A DNA stretch of 64,000 nt from Neostapfia colusana (Eukaryota; Streptophyta; Magnoliopsida; Poales; Poaceae), in contig JASWHV010000009.1 in NCBI GenBank assembly GCA_030760725.1, forward strand, positions 91,066,780-91,130,779, in the 5' to 3' direction. The notes beneath the pieces were generated by a model. It saw only the letters and a list, made by a program, of their open reading frames with translations, made no database searches and was not told where the DNA came from. Positions 9,039-22,000 of this stretch are shown piece after piece (within the stretch, counting starts at the first letter, position 1; each line of letters begins with the position of its first letter). Made by a program: the position numbers and the translations under genes.

Positions 9039-12000
9039 TGTGGCGGACCGGGATCCACCCATCCAGGATCACAGAGGGTGGTGCCGCACGATGCGACACC
9101 CGACAGCACACGTCATAAGGACATAGTATATTACATGGGAAAAACAAACTGAACTGTACAAAAAGGTACAACTTCAGTTACAAACTAGTATTTATTTTAC
9201 ACAGCGGAAGTCTACTCTGTACAACTCACGCCCGCCTATCTAGCAAAAGTCGGTTGCCCAGCCCTAGGGCAACCAACACTGGCTGCACTCCTCAGCTCAG
9301 CGCGGCGTGTACGGCTCCCACTCAGCCGTGGTCCCCGACGGAGGGTAACCCTCGCTGGTGGACTCGTACTCCGAGTCCGTGGGTGGCTCCTCACCTGAAA
9401 AACACTTAAGCAGCAACCATGAGCTAGAAGGCTCAGCAAGGCTTAACCGACTCACCTAAACATGAAACTCTACATGAGGTGTACAATGAACATAGGATAG
9501 TAACATTGCAACGAATGGACACGCCTACAAGTTCATCCTTAATTCATCTTTTAGCAACAAGTTCACAGTTCAGGAATCTGAAATTTAGTAAGCAATATTT
9601 GGTGGCACACATGTAGCAATACAATTATATCATAACAGCAATATTGAATCATAACATTTCATTCATTAGTCTATGTCACGACTCAGTGACCAAGTGGTAC
9701 TATTCACCGCGAGGGACGGCGAATCGACTAGATATACACCTGCAAGGAAACCAAAAGAGCACGTCAAGTACGCCCATCCGTGGAGCTGCACAGCACACTC
9801 ACCCGATGTCGTACGGGACAACCTTTCACCCAACTGCCCAAACGTCGAACCGGTCACACCGAAACGAGAAGGAGGTTCCCCACACGGAGCATCTCTCTAT
9901 GCCCGTTGGCAGATTTCCACCTTGCTGCCCTCAGCCTACACCTATAAATCGGTGCGTTATGCCTTGACGCCCGGAGGTTTAGGCTACATCGGTTTATCGG
10001 GGCCCATATATCCGATATGCCTTCGGTACGTTGAAACTTGATCAGCGTGGGCCGCACACGGATCGGTCCTCAATCGACACGGACAGGGCTGCGCACACAA
10101 GACTTCCTCTTGCTGTGCCCTAGCCCCTGCCTAGTCTCATTTTCATTACTAAAGTGATCTCCCATCACTCAAACCAAACCCGTGTGTCCCAACCTATCTC
10201 GCGAGTAGATTCCAACTACTCGACTTGTACCGAGGTCCTATGAATTATTAAGCATAGCCTTTCTACTCGAGATCTTAGACACTACCCTCACTCTTATGGA
10301 AAAATTATGGTCATGCAAGTGGGGTTCCATCCATCCTATACCTAATGCACAATCATACTTCACATGACACATGTAAACAAATTAAAACTTATAAAAAGGT
10401 TAATGCAAACCAGGGCTTGCCTTGTTGCTGCTGGTCAGTAGTTAGCTCTTCTTCCGGAAGGAGGAAGTCCAGCACTTCCAGAGTCTCTTCTTCAGCGACT
10501 ACACGTTTAATGAAATACGACATGTAAATTTAAATGCAATGTGTAAACTTGAATACTTAACTACTAGTAACTCTAGCTAGCCCTCCCCTTTGGTTCTGAA
10601 ATTTTTATGGTGGCTTGGTAGGGTCCTAACCAGAGTCTTGACCAAGTTTCATTTGAAACAAAGTTCATCTGAACCTTGTACAAATAAAAGCCCATTTGGT
10701 CAATATTTGAGCCTCTAAGTAATTCCAGGGGTTTTCATGGCTCTAACCATTACTTTCTGGAAACTAGAATTTAAGATGGTTCTAATGGAATTGGTTTCAT
10801 ATAATTTGAAGAATTCTAATGAAAATTATGCCCTAATTAAGATTTGAGAAAATCTGAAAAATGTTTCTGTACATTTTTCTATTTTCTCAGGGCAGTTCTC
10901 TTAATCACCCAATTAGGGGGACTAAATGAACTTGGATGAGTCTGGAAATTTTACTGTGACTCAAGGATTTTCCAATGAACCTCTCAGCCAAATTTCAGCA
11001 TTTTTCATAAAGTAATTCTCCAGATAAAATTCCCAACAGTTTAACCTTTAGGGATTTAATTCTGGAAAAATGTTTATTTTCATGAGCTGAATTTGGTATT
11101 GCTGGAAAGTACTCAGAATTCTGAGTCCAGAAAAATTTGGTTCATCGAATTTGGAGTTTCTTAGCCAAAGTTCTATTCATTTGAAGTTTGAACTAGAACT
11201 GGAAATTCCCAAAATGTTTAAATTCTGCGGGTGGGGCCCACTCCTCGAGCCGGCCCACTCAGAATGCGGCCACACCGCGGCCCACGGGTTTTACCCGCGC
11301 TGCCGCACCGAATCCCGGCCGCAAAACGATCCCCGCGCGAGATCAGAGGCTGACCGGTGGACCCGGCCCCCGCTTCGTCTACCTCGCGCTCTCCCGCAGC
11401 TCCCGCGGCGGCGCTTCTCCGGAGCGCTCGCCGCCGGGCGTTTCACCGTCCGACCTTCGATGAAACTTGCCGCCTGTGCCTAACTCGACTCGGAGAACAC
11501 GCTGGTGCCCTCACCGGAGCTCGGCAATGGCCAGAACTATGCCCGCGACGGTGACAGAGCTTCCCTCTACTCCGGTGACGTCGCCCGGGCTACTCGGGGC
11601 CTTATTCTTCCAACGGTTTGCTCCTACAGCTCCGCTGTGGCATGCTGAGCCTGAATATGAGCTCGGATGGCCATGGAAATGGCCGGAACTAGGACCTCAC
11701 CGTTGACCTAGGCCCGATATCGGCTGTTGCTCGAAAACTCGGATAACCGCAACCCTAGCCCATGATTCTTGCGGGTTCATGCAGCCCAGCAGTGCAACCG
11801 CACGCTCTGTAGCCGGCGCCCTCATCCCCCGAGCAGGAGGTGGCGCGGTGGCCGTGTTGGGACGGGGTCGACCCCGTGCGCTGTCGCCCGTAGGGGTGTT
11901 CGACCGCGTGCCTGAGTCGGTTTGATCCCTGGGTGGCTGACCAGTGGGCCCTCTTCTCCCCTCTAATTCTTTCTCCCCCTTATGCTGTAAATATCCCCAG

Positions 12001-12523
12001 CTACTAAACATTGAATGAGAGACAGCCCCCAAGTCTTGGTTTGAATTTGAGTTCTTAAATTTAAACTTTGTTTGGCTAAATTTGCTTCATGTTTGAACTG
12101 AAATTCAAATTCAGTTTTGAATTCTTGCAAATTTAGCTCCTCGACAAGGTGAACTCCAATGGGGGTGAAAATTGGTGGGCTAACTCAGAAAAATGTGCTG
12201 AGATGAAAGTTGCTGGAATTTGAATTTAGATTCAAATCTGCCTCTTTTTCAAATACCTCCAAAAGTGCCTCAAAATGTGTTGGATTTACATGAAACTTGG
12301 ACTGAACCTTCCCAAGACTTTTTTAAGTTCTAGGGGTGAGCTCAACCTCTCATGTTCATATGTAGAAATCCTACTTTGTGAAAGTAAAGGCTTTCCCCTC
12401 TAATCACTCTTTTGATGGAGGTTACTTGCTCTTCACAATATTTTCTAAGATATTCACAATAAAAACTGTGGTGTTGTGAGGTGAAGAAAAGTTTTTGCAA
12501 GTCCCTTTTCTTGGGCTTTTACA
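9039..12523 (-). repeat. El-4: 3' LTR (3485 bp)
   Basis: Bounded by TG and CA and paired with 19078-22913. It carries the two-exon acidic ORF, the hairpin at 9420-9435, the GC-donor box at 10402-10421, and a GC-rich core at about 11225-11960 with GTGGGGCCCAC at 11231-11241. It lacks a net 318 bp found in the partner (about 21811-22136) at the junction around 11773-11780. Confidence 0.93.
9297..10498 (-). other. El-4 3' LTR: putative two-exon acidic ORF (10421-10498 and 9297-9394)
   Basis: Exon 1 (78 nt) follows CGTGTAG, codes AEEETLEVLDFLLPEEEL and DQQQQ, and ends CAAG before GCAAGC. Exon 2 follows GTTTTTCAG, codes EEPPTDSEYE through TAEWEPYTPR, and stops with TGA (9297-9299). The intron would be 1026 nt. 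Against exon 1 of El-1, 17 residues align as identical, and 8 of these use codons that differ only at the third base, as expected for a coding sequence. One ATG lies in frame shortly before exon 1 here, but it is not conserved in El-1 or El-9. Inference only. Confidence 0.5.
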
Positions 12524-12558
12524 TCCCTCCCCCCTTAAAAGAATCTCGTCCCGAGATT
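12524..12558 (-). promoter_or_regulatory. El-4: polypurine tract and palindrome
   Basis: On the minus strand the palindrome AATCTCG/CGAGATT is followed by AAGGGGGGAGGGA and then the LTR. This is the plus-strand primer site. Confidence 0.85.
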
Positions 12559-12589
12559 ATAAAAGAAGAGACAGCGATGTAATAGGTAC

Positions 12590-13221
12590 TTACCCGTGTT
12601 GAGATGCCATGAACTCCTGGTAATTTGAGCGAAGGAATTCCTCGCTCTCCCACGTCGCTTCTTCGGCGGTGTGGTTGCTCCAGAGTATCTTGTAGAACCA
12701 CAACATTCTGCTGCTACGCATAGTTCGGGCTTTCTCATCAAGAATTTCCACCGGATACTCATCATATGTCAAATTCGGTTTCAGCTCGCCGATGTCTTCA
12801 GTAGGAACAGCATCTGTATGCTTTAAACATTTTCGCAGTTGCGAAACATGGAAAACATCATGGACACCAGCAAGGGATGCCGGTAAATCCAATCGATACG
12901 CCGCTGGTCCGCACTTCTCGGTGATAGCATAGGGTCCAATGAAACGGGGAGAGAGCTTCCCCTTGACGCCGAACCGGTGCACGCCCTTCATCGGGGACAC
13001 GCGGAGGTACACATGTTCGCCAACGTCAAAGTTCAACGGTCTACGCCTCTTATCAGCGTAGCTCTTCTGTCGGGATTGAGCGGCCTTCAAGTTAGCTTGA
13101 ATCGTCCGAACACGCTCTTCGGCGTCGTTCACCACATCAACCCCAAATGTGACCCTTTCACCAGACTCGCACCAGTTTAATGGGGTGCGGCATTTGCGAC
13201 CGTGGAGAGCTTCGTAGGGTG
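12590..13221 (-). pseudogene. El-4: integrase C-terminal part and chromodomain
   Basis: After the 34-bp deletion at about 13222 the frame reads on through the integrase C-terminal region (KSYADKRRRPL, DVGEHVYLRVSPMKG, GPYAITEKCGP, DVFHVSQLRK) into a chromodomain (YPVEILDEK, WFYKILWSNHTAEEATWE) and stops at 12590. In chromoviruses this domain binds or recognises heterochromatin and guides integration. The part itself is open and well conserved, but it is out of frame with the upstream integrase core. Confidence 0.9.
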
Positions 13222-14455
13222 CGAGAACTCCGCCGATGGTAGGTGATCATCCCAGTTCCTACCATGGTGGATGGCACATGCTCTCAACATGTCTTCCAGA
13301 ACTTGATTCACCCTCTCTGTCTGGTCATCGGTCTGAGGGTGGTAAGCGGAGCTTCTAATCAGTTTAGTACCCAAAGCAGCATGCAACTGCTCCCAAAAGC
13401 GAGATACAAACAATGCACCTCGGTCTGAGACTATGGTCTTGGGTACGCCAGTTAAGCATAGGATCCTGGCGATATATAACTCCGCATATCTGTTGGCATG
13501 GAAATGTGTATGCACGGGGATGAAGTGAGCTGACTTGGTCAGTCGGTCAACGATCACCCAAATGGAGTCATATTTGTTGGATGTTAAGGGTAATCCCACA
13601 ATGAAATCCATGCTCACATCTTCCCATTTCCATGCTGGAATTTTCAGGGGTTGAAACAGCCCTGACTTCCTCATATGATTCGCCTTCACTCGTCTACACG
13701 TATCACACTCTGATACGTACTTCGCTACCTCCCGTTTCATCCGTGTCCACCAAAATTTCCTTTTTAAATCTTGGTACATTTTGTTGCTGCCCGGATGAAT
13801 GGAGTACTTAGAAAAGTGAGCTTCATCGAGGATCTTATTCCTTAACTCCATATCCCGGGGTACGACTATGCGGTCATTGAACCATAGTGTCCCCTCATCA
13901 TCCTTCCGGAAACACTTGATCTCCCCGTTGTCTATCCGTCTCCAGAGATGTGCCATGCCTTTATCATCTTTATGAGCTGCAATGATGTCCTCCCTGATGG
14001 TAGGGATGAGGGCAAGGTTGTACAGCGATCCATAAGGAACCAAGTATAAACCCGGCTCTTCCTCCTCCACCGGTGTAATGGTGAGGTGATGGACATGTGA
14101 TTTCCGACTCAGCGCGTCGGCAATCACATTCGCCTTGCCGGGGTGGTAGTGAATCTCAATTTCATAATCTTTGATTAATTCTAACCACCTCCTTTGCCTC
14201 ATATTCAGCTCCTTCTGGGTGATGATGTACTTCAAGCTCTTGTGGTCGGTGTAGAGATGCACCAGATTCCCCAGGAGATAGTGCCTCCACATTTTTAGCG
14301 CCAACACCACGGCAGCAAGCTCAAGATCATGAGTCGGATAGTGCTGCTCATGGTTCCGAAGTTGGCGTGAGCCATAGGCGACCACACGTCCTTCCTGCAT
14401 CAACACGCAGCCGAGCCCAATACCGGACGCGTCACAATACACGTCAAAAGGCTTT
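13222..14455 (-). pseudogene. El-4: RNase H and integrase core
   Basis: It starts with RNase H (YCDASGIGLG, AYGSRQL, YTDHKSLKYI, GKANVIADALSRK). The integrase zinc finger follows (H in HFSKYSIHPG, CDTCRRVK), then the catalytic core with its first Asp in VSMDFIVGLP, second in IVSDRGALF and Glu in QTERVNQ, all three present. A 34-bp deletion at about 13222, against El-9, removes the stretch coding NNGYQASIKMAPYEALYG and shifts the frame. The upstream edge is another frameshift at about 14455. Confidence 0.92.
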
Positions 14456-15408
14456 TTGTATCCGGCTGAGCTAAAACCGGGGCTGTGGTGAGATGCTTCA
14501 CCAATGCTTGGAACGCTCCTTCACACGCCGTGTTCCAAACATATTTTGTTCCCTTCTTCAGTAATTCTGTCATCGGCTTAGCGAGCTTGGAGAAACTTGG
14601 AATAAATCTCCGATAGTATCCCGCTAACCCGAGGAAGCTTCTGACTTCATGAACTGAAGTGGGAGCTTTCCATTTCAGCACTTGGTCTATTTTGCTTGGG
14701 TCAACCGCAATGCCTTCAGCTGAGATGATATGTCCCAAGAATGGCACTTGGCTGATCCAAAACTTGCATTTACTGAACTTGGCGTAGAGCTTGTGGTCTC
14801 GCAATCGTTGAAGAACGATCTGCAAGTGTTCGGCACGTTCGGCTTCTGTCTTGGAGTAAACCAAGATATCGTCGATGAACACTACCACGAACTTGTTCAG
14901 CTCCGGCATGAACACCGAGTTCATGAGATACATGAAGTGGGCTGGAGCGTTTGTGAGACCAAAGGACATGACGAGATACTTATATAATCCATATCTTGTC
15001 GAGAAGGCTGTCTTCGGGATATCCTCCGCCCGGATCTTTATCTGATGATATCCAGAGCGAAGGTCCATCTTGGAGAACACACTTGCACCCACAAGTTGAT
15101 CAAACAATATGTCGATGCGGGGCAGTGGGTACTTATTCTTGATGGTGACGGCGTTGAGCGGCCGGTAATCCACACACAGCCTCATGGTTTCATTCTTCTT
15201 CTTCGCGAATAGCGCCGAGCATCCCAAAGGCGAGGAACTCGGCCTAATGAAACCCTTGCTCAACAGATCATTGAGCTGTTCTTTCAGTTCAGCCAGCTCA
15301 TTTGGAGCCATTTTATATGGTCTCCGTGATATGGGCGTAGTCCCGGGTGCGAGCTCGATCTTGAACTCGACATCCCGCTCAGGTGGCATGCCCGGAAGAT
15401 CATCCGGA
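14456..15408 (-). pseudogene. El-4: reverse transcriptase
   Basis: Ty3/gypsy RT with MPPERDVEFKIELAPGT at the start, LCVDYRPLNAVTIKNKYPLPRID, MDLRSGYHQI, FGLTNAP, the catalytic FIDDILVYS (about 14857-14884) and FLGLAGYYRRFI. The motif residues look intact. Single-base deletions bound it at both ends: near 15410 (GTTCCGG here, GTTCCCGG in El-9) and near 14455 in LAQPDT. It therefore could not be made as part of the polyprotein without frameshifting. Confidence 0.92.
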
Positions 15409-17092
15409 ACACGTCGGGGTACTCCCGGACTACGGGGATGTCCTCCAACTTGAGAGCTTCAGTATTGTTGATTGCTGAAACCTCCCGGACTGGATTATCT
15501 AATAAGAGGGACTGTGGACGGTGTAATGGGGAGTTGAGGTGAACCATCCGTGCTAGAGTTTCCAGGACAGCACCATGGTAGCTTAGCCATGACATTCCCA
15601 AGATTGCATCAATCTTCTGCCCCTCAAGGATAATCATAGTGGTGGGATAAATCTTCCCACCTAAGCACAGTGGTGCTTTCGGAACCATCATCGTTGCTGA
15701 AATCTTTTCTCCCGGTGAGCAGATCATATAAGGACACTCAGTTGGAAAGGCTTCCAGCTGATGCTTAACCACATATGATGCACTTATGAAGTTGTGGGTT
15801 GCACCAGAATCAAACAGTATGATGATGGCATGATTGTTGAGAGTAAACGTACCCGCCAGCACGTTGTCTCCCTCTGGGGTGTCCTCATTGTCGAGGTTGC
15901 GGATGCCACCAGTCTGCTGACCAACCTTCTTGACCGGAGGTCGGCCTCGAGCACTGCCCTGGAACTGGACTTGCCTGCTTCTCTGCTGCCCCTGGGGACA
16001 GTCCTTCACGAAGTGGCCCGCCTGGCCACACGTGAAGCAAGTGAAATGGGGCGGTCCCCCGCTGATCGGTGGCCGGAAACCTGGGGCGCGTTGTGGTGGT
16101 GGAAACACCCGGGGTACCGTCTGCTGCTGCTGCTGTTGCTGTCTTGGTGGTGGCATCGGCGGACGGAATGGAGGTGACTGAAACGAACGTCCCCCGAACC
16201 GCTGAGGTCGCGCCGTTGGGTGCCACTGCTGTCCGGATGGCGTCCGATACACCATCCGGTACTTCTGGGGAGCGCCACTCCCACCGCTGGGTGGAGCGCT
16301 GCGCTTCCGCTGCTCAGCTGCCAACTCCCGCTGAGCATCCTCCTGCATGATCGCAGCATTGACCAGGTCGTTGAAGGTGCCGCGATTCCACTGAACGAGG
16401 TGTGTCTTCATTTCGGGGTGTAACCGCCGATAGAAGTGTTCCCGCTTCTTCTCCTCAGTGGAGATATAGTCTGACGCGTATTGCGCCAGATGGTTGAAGG
16501 CACGGGAGTAGTCATGGGCACTCCTCCTGCTCTGCTTCAGTTCCAAAAATTCTTGGAACTTCCTCTTCATGATCCCGGGAGGGATATGATAGGCGCGGAA
16601 CGCCTCCTGGAACTCTTCCCACTCCACGGCATGGCCAGCCGGACGTGAGGTGACATAGTTCGCCCACCACGCACCAGCGGAACCGTGAAGTTGCTGCGTA
16701 GCGAACAAAGTCTTTTGCCGCTCCGTGTATTGAAGCAGCCTGAATTTGGACTCGATGGTCCGCAGCCAGTTGTCGGCCTCCAGAGGTTCTTCGGCTTCTG
16801 TGAACACTGGAGGGTGTGTACTCATGAAATCCGAGTACGACACTTCCCGGGGCTCACGAGGCCCTCTATCTTGACGTCCCCCCGCCTGGGACGTATTCTG
16901 CACGATCGTGCGGAGCAGGTTGGTATGCTCCTCACGACCACCCACCAGTGCCGCTATCACATCCGCTAGAGTAAGCGGAGGCGGCCGTGGTGGCTGCTGC
17001 TGCGGGGTGCTGTCGTAGGCCGGTGGCTGGGAGTCCTCACCTCCCTGTTGGCTAGAGCCACCAACCTCGTGCGTGGTCCTAGTACGAACCAT
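15409..17092 (-). pseudogene. gag: El-4: gag and protease
   Basis: The start is placed at the ATG at 17090-17092 (MVRTRTTHEVGGSSQ), which El-3 and El-9 share and which directly follows an acceptor-like TTGCAG; the frame is open further upstream but not conserved. It has the gag capsid region (STHPPVFTEAEEPLEADNWLRTIESKF), a Gln-rich stretch, a complete CCHC zinc knuckle (CFTCGQAGHFVKDC, near 16000-16040) and the aspartic protease motif LFDSGATHNF (near 15805). About 560 codons lie before the frameshift at about 15410. The protein coats and packages element RNA; the protease would cut the polyprotein. Confidence 0.9.
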
Positions 17093-18370
17093 CTGCAACC
17101 ATACAGCAATAAACATCAGTCCCGCAACATATTGCATGCAGTCAAATAAAATTAGGCGTAAAAACATAATGACAATAAAACATGCGATACGTCTCATGTG
17201 TAGATAATGTAATAACTTAGCACAAGCTACACCATTACCAGACCAAACACAAGCTAGTTTAATCCAACTTGATGAACCCCCTCTTTGGAAGCTCATCACA
17301 ACTAGGTTTGGTCACTACGAGACGTTACTATCGTGTTGTCATCACGTAAACCACTCTTTTGTCTTCAATACGACACCAACATGGTCTCTAGTAAAAGAAA
17401 CTTGAGTGAGACCTATACTCAATTCTTTTACTAGTTGAAGATAACCTCTCATGAGTATGTTCTACCCCATTGGGAGTACTCAAACCCCCTCTAGGGTACC
17501 ACAATCTCTCACATGAGTTCAACTGTCATTTCTCTGCCAGAATGACCAGTTTCTACACATTCCAGATTTTGACCTGGTTCTGGGCATTTTCATGACTCAA
17601 GTTGAATACCAAAGTTAAATTTAATTTCGGTATCTTTCCAACGAGTACTTATGTGCTTTCAGATAAGCTATGGTTACTAAGTTATGGTAATTCAAAGTCA
17701 ACAAAATTCCTGGAAGAATTTCAACAGCACCTCCTTTGGGAAGTTGCTGTTTTCAACCCTGATTTCCATTGAATTCTGTGCTGAAATTTCAGAAACTTTG
17801 ATTTGCAAAGATGTAACACATCTTCTACCCTTTCTAAAGATGTATCCTATGAAAAATTTTTATTTTTATACTAGGAGTTATGTTTGAAAAACAGAACAGT
17901 CCAGAGAGTGTTTAACTCTGTCCTGATTCTGGACAGTTTACATTCCTCTGGAATTTAAGCCATCTTAAGGTGGGTTTCAGCTCTGAAAATCTACAACAAA
18001 GTTGTAGAGTACTTAGATATCTTTCCAGAACTATTTACCACACCTCTCTGGGCTAAAAGACCTGTGAGTTATGCCCTGTTGAAGATCAGCAAACTTGCTG
18101 CCCCAAAACAGAGCACTCTGTTTTTCAGTCTTTTGGAACTACACTCATCAATTATCAACTTTTTCCACCCAACCAGAGTCCTAGATGTTGAACCTAGTGA
18201 TGTTAATTCCTTGTTATAATTATTTATCATGCATATGCCTATGATATCTCGGTACTACGTTCCTCACAAAAGAAAATCCTAACCGGATTATACCGGCATA
18301 TACGTCTCAAGTGTGGCACTAAACGGTCTCTCGCACACGTTTACTACACGGATACATACGTGGTTAGTAC
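17093..18370 (-). other. El-4: putative leader intron before gag
   Basis: On the minus strand CTGCAG/GTAC at 18376-18367 looks like a splice donor and GGTTGCAG directly before the gag ATG looks like an acceptor. The interval is 1278 nt, AT-rich and without conserved coding content. El-5, El-8 and El-9 have the same pair at the same place. No transcript evidence. Confidence 0.5.
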
Positions 18371-18782
18371 CTGCAGAAGACCACACAATAATGGTGTACT
18401 CAATGGTTGTTTTCATTTCAGGCAGGATCATATTTAAAAGTAAATACAAACGCCCGTATCATTGTCATACGGCCGTCCTTGAGTTAGGTCACGTCTCAAG
18501 GTACGTGATCGTGTTTCAACACCACACGACGGGGAACCCGAGTATGTCATGAACGGGTCGTCACGATTGGGAATGTTATCAACCCAACAGATACCGCCTA
18601 CTGCCCTGCAGGGCACGCCGATGGCAAGCGCTGCGTATGTCCTCCTGGGCTATTTCCAGACGAACACACTCTCGCGTTACTGACCACGCGATGGGGTCTC
18701 CACTTACTTGCCTAATGCACGCTAGGGATCAGCGTTTCATATGAACTCAGGAACATGAAGAGTCCAAGAGTTTCATATTGAC

Positions 18783-18804
18783 GTCTCACACCAAGCTGTG
18801 AGAC
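18783..18804 (-). other. El-4: leader hairpin
   Basis: A perfect 8-bp stem GTCTCACA / TGTGAGAC with a 6-nt loop, about 260 nt downstream of the primer site. It also occurs in El-9 (62849-62870). A different but also perfect stem lies in the matching region of El-5 and El-8. It is placed where RNA dimer or packaging signals lie in retroelements. Confidence 0.55.
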
Positions 18805-19062
18805 TCATTCCTGAACCACGTTCCTCGTTTGGGAGAGCTAACCGAAATTGAACCGCTTTCGGTGGCGTTCCTTACCATTCTAACCAGAGTGTAGGTGCGT
18901 CGTTACAATAATTGAAATTCAGAATTATAACACATAGGTTAGTCTTTGCCACTTTAGGTAACTATGCTAGTATAGTCCTTACATGGGCTACTACCGAATC
19001 CTCACTGTATACCTAAGTTTTCCCGTAATACAGTCCTTAAGTACTGTGCTATCCCCAATGCA

Positions 19063-19074
19063 GCTCTGATACCA
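19063..19074 (-). promoter_or_regulatory. El-4: primer binding site
   Basis: On the minus strand TGGTATCAGAGC, complementary to the 3' end of initiator methionine tRNA, starts three bases after the 5' LTR. Confidence 0.95.
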
Positions 19075-19077
19075 GGC

Positions 19078-22000
19078 TGTGGCGGGCCGGGATCCGCCCA
19101 TCCAGGATCACAGAGGGTGGTGCCGCACGATGCGACACCCGACAGCACACGTCATAAGGACATAGTATATTACATGGGAAAAACAAACTGAACTGTACAA
19201 AAAGGTACAACTTCAGTTACAAACAAGTATTTATTTTACACAACGGAAGTCTACTCTGTACAACTCACGCCCGCCTATCTAGCAAAAGTCGGTTGCCCAG
19301 CCCTAGGGCAACCAACACTGGCTGCACTCCTCAGCTCAGTGCGGCGTGTACGGCTCCCACTCAGCCGTGGTCCCCGACGGAGAGTAACCCTCGCCGGTGG
19401 ACTCGTACTCCGAGTCCGTGGGTGGCTCCTCACCTGAAAAACACTTAAGCAGCAACCGTGAGCACGAAGGCTCAGCAAGGCTTAACCGACTCACCTAAAC
19501 ATGAAACTCTACATTAGGTGTACAATGAACATAGGATAGTAACATTGCAACGAATGGACACGCCTACAAGTTCATCCTTAATTCATCTTTTAGCAACAAG
19601 TTCACAGTTCAGGAATCTGAAATTTAGTAAGCAATATTTGGTGGCACACATGTAGCAATACAATTATATCATAACAGCAATATTGAATCATAACATTTCA
19701 TTCATTAGTCTACGTCACGACTCAGTGACCAAGTGGTACTCTTCACCGCGAGGGACGGTGAATTGACTCGATATACACCTGCAGGGAACCCAAAGAGCAC
19801 GTCACGTACGCCCATCCGTGGAGCTGCACAGCACGCTCACTCGATGTCGTACGGAACAACCTTTCACCCAACAGCCCAAATGTCGAACCGGTCGCACCGA
19901 AACGAGCAGGAGGTTCCCCACACGGAGCATCTCTCTATGCCCGTTGGCAGATTTCCACCTTGCTGCCCTCAGCCTACACCTATAAATCGGTGCGTTATGC
20001 CTCGACGCCCGGAGGTTTAGGCTACATCGGTTTATCGGGGCCCATATATCCGATATGCCTTCGGTACATTGAAACTTGATCAGCGTGGGCCTCACACGGA
20101 TCGGTCCTCAATCGACACGGACAGGGCTGCGCACACAAGACTTCCTCTTGCTGCACCCTAGCCCCTGCCTAGTCTCATTTTCATTACTAAAGTGATCTCC
20201 CATCACTCGAACCAAACCCGTGTGTCCCAACCTATCTCGTGAGTAGATTCCAACTACTCAACTTGTACCGAGGTCCTATGAATTATTAAGCATAGCCTGT
20301 CTACTCGAGATTTTAGACACTACCCTCACTCTTATGGAAAAATTCTGGACATGCAAGTGGGGTTCCATCCATCCTATACCTAATGCACAATCATACTTCA
20401 CATGAGACATGTAAACAAATTAAAACTTATAAAAAGGTTAATGCAAACCGGGGCTTGCCTTGTTGCTGCTGGTCAGTAGTTATCTCTTCTTCCAGAAGGA
20501 GGAAGTCCAGCACTTCCAGAGTCTCTTCTTCAGCGACTACACGTTTAATGAAATACGACATGTAAATTTAAATGCAATGTGTAAACTTGAATACTTAACT
20601 ACTAATAACTCTAGCTAGCCCTCCCCTTTGGTTCTGAAATTTTTATGGTGGCTTGGTAGGGTCCTAACCAGATCTTGACCAAGTTTCATTTGAAACAAAG
20701 TTCATCTGAACCTTGTACAAATAAAAGCCCATTTGGTCTATATTTGAGCCTCTAAGTAATTCCAGGGGTTTTCATGGCTCCAACCATTACTTTCTGGAAA
20801 CTAGAATTTAAGATGGTTCTAATGGAATTGGTTTCATGTCATTTGAAGAATTCTAATGAAAATTATGCCCTAATTAAGATTTGAGAAAATCTGAAAAATG
20901 TTTCTGTACATTTTTCTATTTTCTCAGGGCAGTTCTCTTAATCACCCAATTAGGGGGACTAAATGAACTTGGATTATTCTCGAAACTTTACTGTGACTCA
21001 AGGATTTTCCAAAGAACCTCTCAGCCAAATTTCAGCATTTTTCATAAAGTAATGCTCCAGATAAAATTCCCAACAGTTTAAATTTTAGGGATTTAATTCT
21101 AGAAAAATGTTTATTTTCATGAGCTGAATTTGGTATTGCTGGAAAGTACTCAGAATTCTGAGTCCAGAAAAATTTGGTTCATCGAATTTGGAGTTTCCTA
21201 GCCAAAGTTCTATTCATTTGAAGTTTGAACTAAAACTGGAAATTCCCAAAATGTTTAAATTCTGCCGGTGGGGCCCACTCCTCGAGCCGGCCCACTTAGA
21301 ATGCGGCCACACCGTGGCCCACAGGGTTTTATCCGTGCTGCCACACCAAATCCCGGCCACAAACTGATCCCCGCGCGAGATCAGAGGCTGACCGGTGGAC
21401 CCGGCCCCCCTTCGTCTACCTCGCCCTCTCCCGCAGCTCCCACGGCGGCGCTTCGCCGGAGCGCTCGCCGCCGGGCGTTTCACCATCCGACCTTCGATGA
21501 AACTTGCCGCCTGTGCCTAACTCGACTCGTAGAACACGCTGGTGCCCTCACCGGAGCTCGGCAATGGCCGGAATAATGCCCGCGACGGTGACAGAGCTTC
21601 CCTCTACTCCGGCGACGTCGCTCGGGCTACTCGGAGCCTTATTCTTCCAACCGTTTGCTCCTACAGCTCCGCTGTGGCATGCTGAGCCCAAATATGAGCT
21701 CGGTTGGCCATGGAAATGGCCGGAACTAGGACCTCACCGTCGACCTAGGCCCGATATCGGCTGTTGCTCGAAAAACTCGGATAACCGCAACCCTAGCCCA
21801 TGATTCTTGCCTGGTTTTCGATCCTAGGTGATCGTGGCAAAGTGTAGATCGTGTGTTTAGCTCGGTACGCCCGGTGATAAGCCAACACCCGTGAATTTTA
21901 GGATTTGGTGGAGCTCGGCCTTAATAACACCGAAGCGTTCCCGGAAGAAATTCTCCCCCGACGGTGCATGAAATGCCGAACGGTAAGGACAAGCAGAACC

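Noticed and set aside
9297..9478. Arginine- and serine-rich frame overlapping exon 2 (also at 19275, 52831 and 63341)
   Set aside because: It is an alternative frame of the same conserved sequence. The acidic frame is preferred because it matches phase and stop position across El-1, El-2, El-4, El-6, El-8 and El-9.
16115..16145. CTG/CAG-rich run that looks like a microsatellite, also at 42412-42432 and 60325-60345
   Set aside because: It is the Gln-rich part of gag on the minus strand, at the same place in three elements, so it is coding sequence and not a new repeat array.
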